Assembly: GCA_031415695.1 (NCBI GenBank)
Contig: JANOSH010000031.1
Span: 124,001 to 188,000 of the forward strand
Source: JANOSH01 sp031415695
GTDB lineage: Bacteria > Actinomycetota > Acidimicrobiia > Acidimicrobiales > Ilumatobacteraceae
DNA length: 64,000 nucleotides
Direction of reading: 5' to 3'
Shown here: piece after piece, positions 59,540 to 64,000 of the stretch
Numbering within the stretch: position 1 is the first letter of the stretch
Layout of the letters: each line of letters opens with the position of its first letter
Made by a program: the position numbers and the translations under genes
Notes under the pieces: generated by a model
Seen by the model: the letters and a program-made list of their open reading frames with translations, nothing else
The model's database searches: none
Told to the model about the DNA's origin: nothing

Positions 59540-59565
59540 CAAGATAGGCTAAGTTGCCTATCTTG
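59540..59565. promoter_or_regulatory. 26-bp inverted repeat before second dehydrogenase-like gene
   Basis: Arms CAAGATAGGC and GCCTATCTTG are perfect, around a six-base TAAGTT centre. The site lies 33 bases upstream of the ATG at 59598, a position where a repressor would block transcription or a hairpin would affect mRNA. Confidence 0.55.
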
Positions 59566-59597
59566 ACCATTCGCTGAATCACTTAGATTCGTTGGCT

Positions 59598-62500
59598 ATG
59601 CGGCGGCTAGGTGTCTTCCTACTTGTATCGGTCATGCTCGGGTTCGGCTTGGGAGTGGTTCGCTCGGTGGTGCGTCCAACCTCTGCGTCGGGGGCCCCAA
59701 CCTTCGGCCCAGCCGACATTGCCGACGAGTTCGTCGCTGGTGGTACTTGGACAGCGGTAGTAGCGGCCGACTTCATGCCTGACGGGCGAATGCTGCTGGT
59801 GCGCACCAACGGGATTGTGTACCTCGCTACGCCGTCCACCGGTGCGTCGGCCGCACACTTCACCATTCCGGGCGTGCTCTCGGCTGGCGAGGCGGGACTT
59901 CTCGACATCGTCATCGACCCGAACTTCGCTACCAACAACTACTTCTATACCTACTTGAGCGATTTGGCGACGCGCCGCTTGCGAGTTGACCGGTTCACGT
60001 TTTCGGCGTCTGGCACCACCACACTGGCGAGCCGGACCCAGATATGGCTCAACCCTGGCCCAGCTATGAACGGCGGCGACTACCACATTGGCGGCTCCCT
60101 GAATATCGGTCCGGACGGCAAGTTCTATCTCTCAACAGGCGACAACCTCACGTCAAGCAACTCCCAGACATTCAATAACGTGTTCGGCAAGGTTCTACGA
60201 TTCAATCTCGACGGCACGGTGCCTACCGACAACCCGTTCTACGACGGCGCAGGCCCGAACGTCGACGAGATCTGGGCCTACGGCATTCGTAACGGATTTC
60301 GCTCATCGTTCGATGGTTCTACCTACTGGTTCGGCGACGTCGGCGGAAACAACGCCGCAACTGCCTATGAGGAAATCAACCTCATCGAGCGGGGCAAGAA
60401 CTACGGCTGGCCGCTGTGCGAAGGTCCGCTCGGTTTGCCGAAGAGCGGAGCAGTATGCCCGAGCGGGGTCGAGGCGCCAATCCACACCTACAGTCACGAC
60501 CTCGCCATAGGCTGTTGCGCCAACCGCGCGATCGTGGGTGGCGAGGTCTACCGCGGCAACAAATTCCCGCCGTCGTTCGCCGGTACCTATGTCTTTTCCG
60601 ATTACGCCACGGGGGAGTTCTTTTGGCTGGAACGAAACGGTGCCACCGTCACGAGTGGTCTTCTCAAGACCTCGGTCGCTCATGGAGGCGGTGTGCCGGT
60701 CTGGATCGGCGTGAGCCCAGTCGATGGCCACCTGTACTGGCTTCACTATGGTTTCGGCAACGGTGATCTGCGTCGACTGCGTTACACCGGGTCGCTCCTC
60801 AGCCCGCCAGTCGTTACACAAAGCACAGCATCGGTCACATCCGGGGACGCGCCATTGTCGGTCACGTTCGCGGCCACTGCCACCGATGCCGATGGTGATG
60901 CAGTGACCTACAGTTGGAACTTCGGCGACGGAGAATCGTCGGCAACAAGTAACCCAACCAAGATCTATACAACACCGGGCCCGTATAGCGCCCAGTTGAC
61001 GGTTACTGCAGCGGGCGATGTCGTTACCGCGCCGCCCATCACGATTTTCGTCGGTACCCCCCCGGTGGCCACGATTGTGTCGCCAGCCAACAACACACCG
61101 TTCCAGGCGGGTCAGACCATTACCGCCACTGGGAGCGGGACCGACGCTGACGATGGAACACTGGCCCCGTCGGCGCTTTCATGGAATGTGGTGTTCCGAC
61201 ACGATCAACACGACCATCCCACCACCACCGGCACCGGAGCCACAATCGCGATACCAGTGGCCACAACTGGTCACAGTTGGGAAGGCGACACTGGGTATCG
61301 AGTGACGCTTACCGCTACAGACTCGAGTGGTCTTACGCACTCAGTCACCAACAATCTGGTGCCGACCAAGGTTCAGATTCCGGTGACCTCAAACATCGCA
61401 GTCGACCTCACTGTCGATGGCATTACGAGGGCGCTCCCAAGCAACCTGGACTCCATAGTCGGCTTCCAGCACGCAATCACAGCCCCCGTGCAACGATGTA
61501 TTGCGGGGCTCAACTGGAACTTCAACGACTGGAGTAGCGGAGCAAGCCGCGACCATACCTTCACTGTTTCGCCGTCTACGCCAGCCTTGGTGGCGACCTA
61601 CATCCAAACCGGAACCTGCGGCCCTGACGTGTACCGGGCGGTAAACATCAACGGACCTGCGCTCACGGTTAACGGTGTTGCGTTCGAAAGCGGATTGACG
61701 GCGCCGAATTTCACGTCCGGTCCGTCCACGTTCTGCAGCACAGGCGTGGCGTTGGTACCGGCCACAAATGCCAATGAAACGGCGATGATCCAATGTTCGT
61801 CGTTCGGTTTCGGGAACGCTGCGACAACCATGTCGAGCGTTCCAAATGGCTCCTACAACGTCGAATTCTACGTCTGGGAAGACAACTTCTCCGAGGTGTT
61901 CACGCCCAGTCTCAACGGCACTGCGCTTCCTACGATTGTGTCTGGAGGACCAGGAACATGGAGCAAACCGGGTCCATACCCGGTCACGGTTACGAACAAC
62001 CAGATCTCGCTGACAGCAACCGGTGGGGCATCGAACTTCAGCGGCATCATTGTCTCCAGACCCACCAGCCCTCCTCCGGTCGATACGACGCCGCCGACGG
62101 TGGTGTCGGTCGTGCCAGGCAATGGTGCGCCCGGTGTTGCGGTTGGCGTCGTGCCGGTCGTCACATTCTCGGAGCCGGTGGTGCCTGGCTCGGGCGTAAC
62201 CCTGTCGGTCGATGGCGGGGCAGCGGTCGCAACGACGGTTGCTGCGGTTGGGAACACGGTGGTAGTCACGCCGTTGGCGCCGCTTGCCGCCTTGACCACC
62301 TACCGAATTTCGGTGGGTACCGCGGTGCTCGATACCGTTGCTAACCCAATCGCCGCTGCATCATTCACGACGTTTACGACGGCACCAGGCGATTCGATCA
62401 GGCCAACGATTGTGTCGGTCGCTCCGGCCGATGCGGCGACCGGTGTGGCGGTTGGCGTCGTGCCGGTGGTGACATTTTCGGAGCCGGTGGTGCCGGGTTC

Positions 62501-64000
62501 GGGTGTAACGCTGTCGGTTGATGGCGGCGGCACAGTTGCGGCGACGGTGTCGGTGGTTGATCGCACGGTGATGTTGACGCCGTCGGTTCCGCTTGCATTC
62601 TCGACCACGTATCGGCTGTCGGTCGGTACGTCGGTGGTCGATGCTGCCGGTAACGCGGTGGCTGCTGCGTCATCCACGACCTTTACCACGGCTGCCCCTG
62701 CACCTGATACGACGCCTCCGACGGTGGTGTCAGTAGCACCGGTGAACGCAGCGACTGGCGTTGCCAGGGCCGTGGCTCCCGTGGTGACGTTCTCGGAGCC
62801 GGTGGTGCCGGGTTCGGGTGTGAGTTTGTCGGTAGATGGTGGTGCAGCGGTTGCGGCGACGGTGTCGGTGGTGGGTAGCACGGTGGTACTTACGCCTTTG
62901 GCTCCTTTGGATTTCTCGACCACCTACCGACTGTCGGTCGGTACCACTGTCGTCGATGTTGCTGGCAACGCGGTGCCGGTTGCGTCATCTACGACGTTCA
63001 CGACGTTGGCTGCGCCCGATACGACGGCTCCAACGGTGGTGTCGGTCGCTCCGCCAAGCGCGGCGACGGGTGTTGCTACATCGGTGGTGCCGGTCGTCAC
63101 CTTCTCGGAGCCCGTTGTGCCGGGTTCCGGTGTGAGCCTGTCGGTTAATGGCGGAGCCGCTGTCGCCGCCACGATCACAGCTGTTGGCAACACGGCGGTG
63201 GTCACACCGTCGGCACCTTTGACAACGGGCACGACCTATCGGATCTCGGTGGCGACGTCCGTGGTAGACGCTGCCGGGAACGCGGTGGCAGCGGCGTCGT
63301 TCACTACATTCACGGTGGCGGGGGTTCTTCCTCCGACGACCGACATCTTGAAGGTGTCACGATCAACGACCCGAGCGCCCGCCGTGGCGTTGGAGGCCAA
63401 CAACTTGCTCCCCAACGAACTGGTCTACATCTTCTTGGATTCCACGCAGGCGGCAGTGAGTGTGCGGTTCTACCTCGATGTGCCGGTAACTGGCACAGTG
63501 TTCCGAACCGAGGGATCAGCGCCGTGGGACTTCGCTGGCGGTTCACTGACGACAGCCAGTTCATACCGGGTGACCCTGGCGGCGGGAACGCACGTCGTTC
63601 GAGCAGTCCTTACACGGGCCAACGGAACAACGCAGACCTATTCGTCCACCTTCACCGTGGGCAATACCCCGCCACCGGTTGATACGATTCGCCCGACGGT
63701 AGTGGCGGTCGCTCCGGTGAACGCGGCGATGGGTGTTGCTCGGTCGGTTGTGCCCGAGGTGACGTTCTCGGAGCCGGTGCTCCCTGGTTCGGGTGTGAGC
63801 CTGTCGGTTGATGGTGGAGCGCTTGTGCCGACCACCATGTCGACCTTGGGCGCGTCGGTGTTGCTGACACCGACGGCACCGTTGGCCTTCGCAACGACCT
63901 ACCGGATTTCGGTTGGCACCTCCGTAGTTGACGGAGCGGGAAATGCCGTTCTTACGGCGTCATCCACGACGTTCACAACGTTGGCCGCGCCTCCAGTCGA
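59598..64000 (+). CDS. giant secreted glucose/sorbosone-dehydrogenase-like protein, 3' end beyond window
   Basis: The frame from the ATG at 59598 is open for 1,467 codons to the window edge, and no stop is reached. A signal peptide (MRRLGVFLLVSVMLGFGLG) precedes a glucose/sorbosone dehydrogenase-like propeller (about 40-395; EAGLLDIVIDPNF, YGIRNGFRSSFDG). A PKD domain (417-484) and a carbohydrate-binding-like (malectin-type) part (about 674-817) follow. Then come four Big_5 domains, an Ig-like repeat and a fifth Big_5. It is a paralogue of 49759-54204 on the other side of the sugar operon. The full length and last domains cannot be known from here. Confidence 0.85.
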   Translation, partial: MRRLGVFLLVSVMLGFGLGVVRSVVRPTSASGAPTFGPADIADEFVAGGTWTAVVAADFMPDGRMLLVRTNGIVYLATPSTGASAAHFTIPGVLSAGEAGLLDIVIDPNFATNNYFYTYLSDLATRRLRVDRFTFSASGTTTLASRTQIWLNPGPAMNGGDYHIGGSLNIGPDGKFYLSTGDNLTSSNSQTFNNVFGKVLRFNLDGTVPTDNPFYDGAGPNVDEIWAYGIRNGFRSSFDGSTYWFGDVGGNNAATAYEEINLIERGKNYGWPLCEGPLGLPKSGAVCPSGVEAPIHTYSHDLAIGCCANRAIVGGEVYRGNKFPPSFAGTYVFSDYATGEFFWLERNGATVTSGLLKTSVAHGGGVPVWIGVSPVDGHLYWLHYGFGNGDLRRLRYTGSLLSPPVVTQSTASVTSGDAPLSVTFAATATDADGDAVTYSWNFGDGESSATSNPTKIYTTPGPYSAQLTVTAAGDVVTAPPITIFVGTPPVATIVSPANNTPFQAGQTITATGSGTDADDGTLAPSALSWNVVFRHDQHDHPTTTGTGATIAIPVATTGHSWEGDTGYRVTLTATDSSGLTHSVTNNLVPTKVQIPVTSNIAVDLTVDGITRALPSNLDSIVGFQHAITAPVQRCIAGLNWNFNDWSSGASRDHTFTVSPSTPALVATYIQTGTCGPDVYRAVNINGPALTVNGVAFESGLTAPNFTSGPSTFCSTGVALVPATNANETAMIQCSSFGFGNAATTMSSVPNGSYNVEFYVWEDNFSEVFTPSLNGTALPTIVSGGPGTWSKPGPYPVTVTNNQISLTATGGASNFSGIIVSRPTSPPPVDTTPPTVVSVVPGNGAPGVAVGVVPVVTFSEPVVPGSGVTLSVDGGAAVATTVAAVGNTVVVTPLAPLAALTTYRISVGTAVLDTVANPIAAASFTTFTTAPGDSIRPTIVSVAPADAATGVAVGVVPVVTFSEPVVPGSGVTLSVDGGGTVAATVSVVDRTVMLTPSVPLAFSTTYRLSVGTSVVDAAGNAVAAASSTTFTTAAPAPDTTPPTVVSVAPVNAATGVARAVAPVVTFSEPVVPGSGVSLSVDGGAAVAATVSVVGSTVVLTPLAPLDFSTTYRLSVGTTVVDVAGNAVPVASSTTFTTLAAPDTTAPTVVSVAPPSAATGVATSVVPVVTFSEPVVPGSGVSLSVNGGAAVAATITAVGNTAVVTPSAPLTTGTTYRISVATSVVDAAGNAVAAASFTTFTVAGVLPPTTDILKVSRSTTRAPAVALEANNLLPNELVYIFLDSTQAAVSVRFYLDVPVTGTVFRTEGSAPWDFAGGSLTTASSYRVTLAAGTHVVRAVLTRANGTTQTYSSTFTVGNTPPPVDTIRPTVVAVAPVNAAMGVARSVVPEVTFSEPVLPGSGVSLSVDGGALVPTTMSTLGASVLLTPTAPLAFATTYRISVGTSVVDGAGNAVLTASSTTFTTLAAPPV

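Noticed and set aside
62300..62923. Minus-strand frame with repeated TVAATAAPPSTD-like residues
   Set aside because: It is the antisense reading of the Big_5 repeats of the plus-strand giant protein and inherits their periodicity.

Overview
The window is GC-rich, densely coded DNA with many GTG starts and 4-base ATGA/GTGA gene overlaps. The gene families point to a free-living actinomycete, most likely of class Acidimicrobiia: an F420-type luciferase-like oxidoreductase, AbiEi/DUF559 proteins, a SufR-like regulator, BlaI/BlaR-type control, and giant secreted proteins with PxRxxDTR, Big_5 and glucose/sorbosone-dehydrogenase domains. The taxonomic placement is inference. I see no rRNA, tRNA, CRISPR array or intact insertion sequence.

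Layout. 1-2349: two MFS exporters on the minus strand, the first cut by the window edge. 2403-4607: a secreted protein, a lipoprotein and an ECF sigma factor with its likely membrane anti-sigma factor. 4701-8040: an AbiEi/DUF559 protein, a SRPBCC protein, then a decayed patch (frameshifted Uma2 pseudogene and a hydrolase-cyclase that has lost its N-terminus). 8043-14683: SelO, nitroreductase, CHRD protein, FTR1 iron permease, cytoplasmic PDZ protease, and an HxlR regulator coupled to an MFS exporter. 14684-15157: the only long non-coding stretch, with two strong hairpins and a cluster of DnaA-box-like 9-mers. 15158-19070: a three-subunit molybdenum hydroxylase. 19145-20031: a probable nucleotidyltransferase toxin-antitoxin pair. 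20041-22503: LLM oxidoreductase, MoaD-like protein and BNR-repeat protein.

22516-29368 looks like a copper-linked region. A BlaI repressor with an M56 sensor protease diverges from a CopC-CopD fusion. A DUF305 lipoprotein with a palindrome at its promoter then heads a tight run of a phosphoesterase and a three-gene ABC exporter. 29353-34835 holds two small-function proteins, a sigma-70 factor, an ABM monooxygenase, a second DUF559 protein bracketed by copies of a nested-palindrome repeat, and an epoxide hydrolase-like protein. 34921-41319 holds a PxRxxDTR surface protein, a three-gene ferritin-like operon and an unusually compact Fe-S/molybdopterin fusion. 41338-44480 is an Fe-S assembly area (thioredoxin-like lipoprotein, ErpA, SufR-like regulator, Mrp).

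44539-64000 is a surface and envelope region. Three giant secreted proteins (a CotH/lamin-tail protein and two sugar-dehydrogenase-like propellers) share the same Big_5 blocks and a recurring ~105-residue Ig-like domain. They surround a five-gene sugar operon (54410-59424): RfbF, LhgO, an epimerase, RfbC and a SAF-domain oxidoreductase. The CotH protein's signal peptide is separated from its body by a one-base shift at a poly-G tract, and one Big_5 block has lost its middle. The region therefore looks repeat-driven and fast-changing. A plausible reading, by inference, is a set of modular envelope proteins next to genes for an unusual surface sugar.
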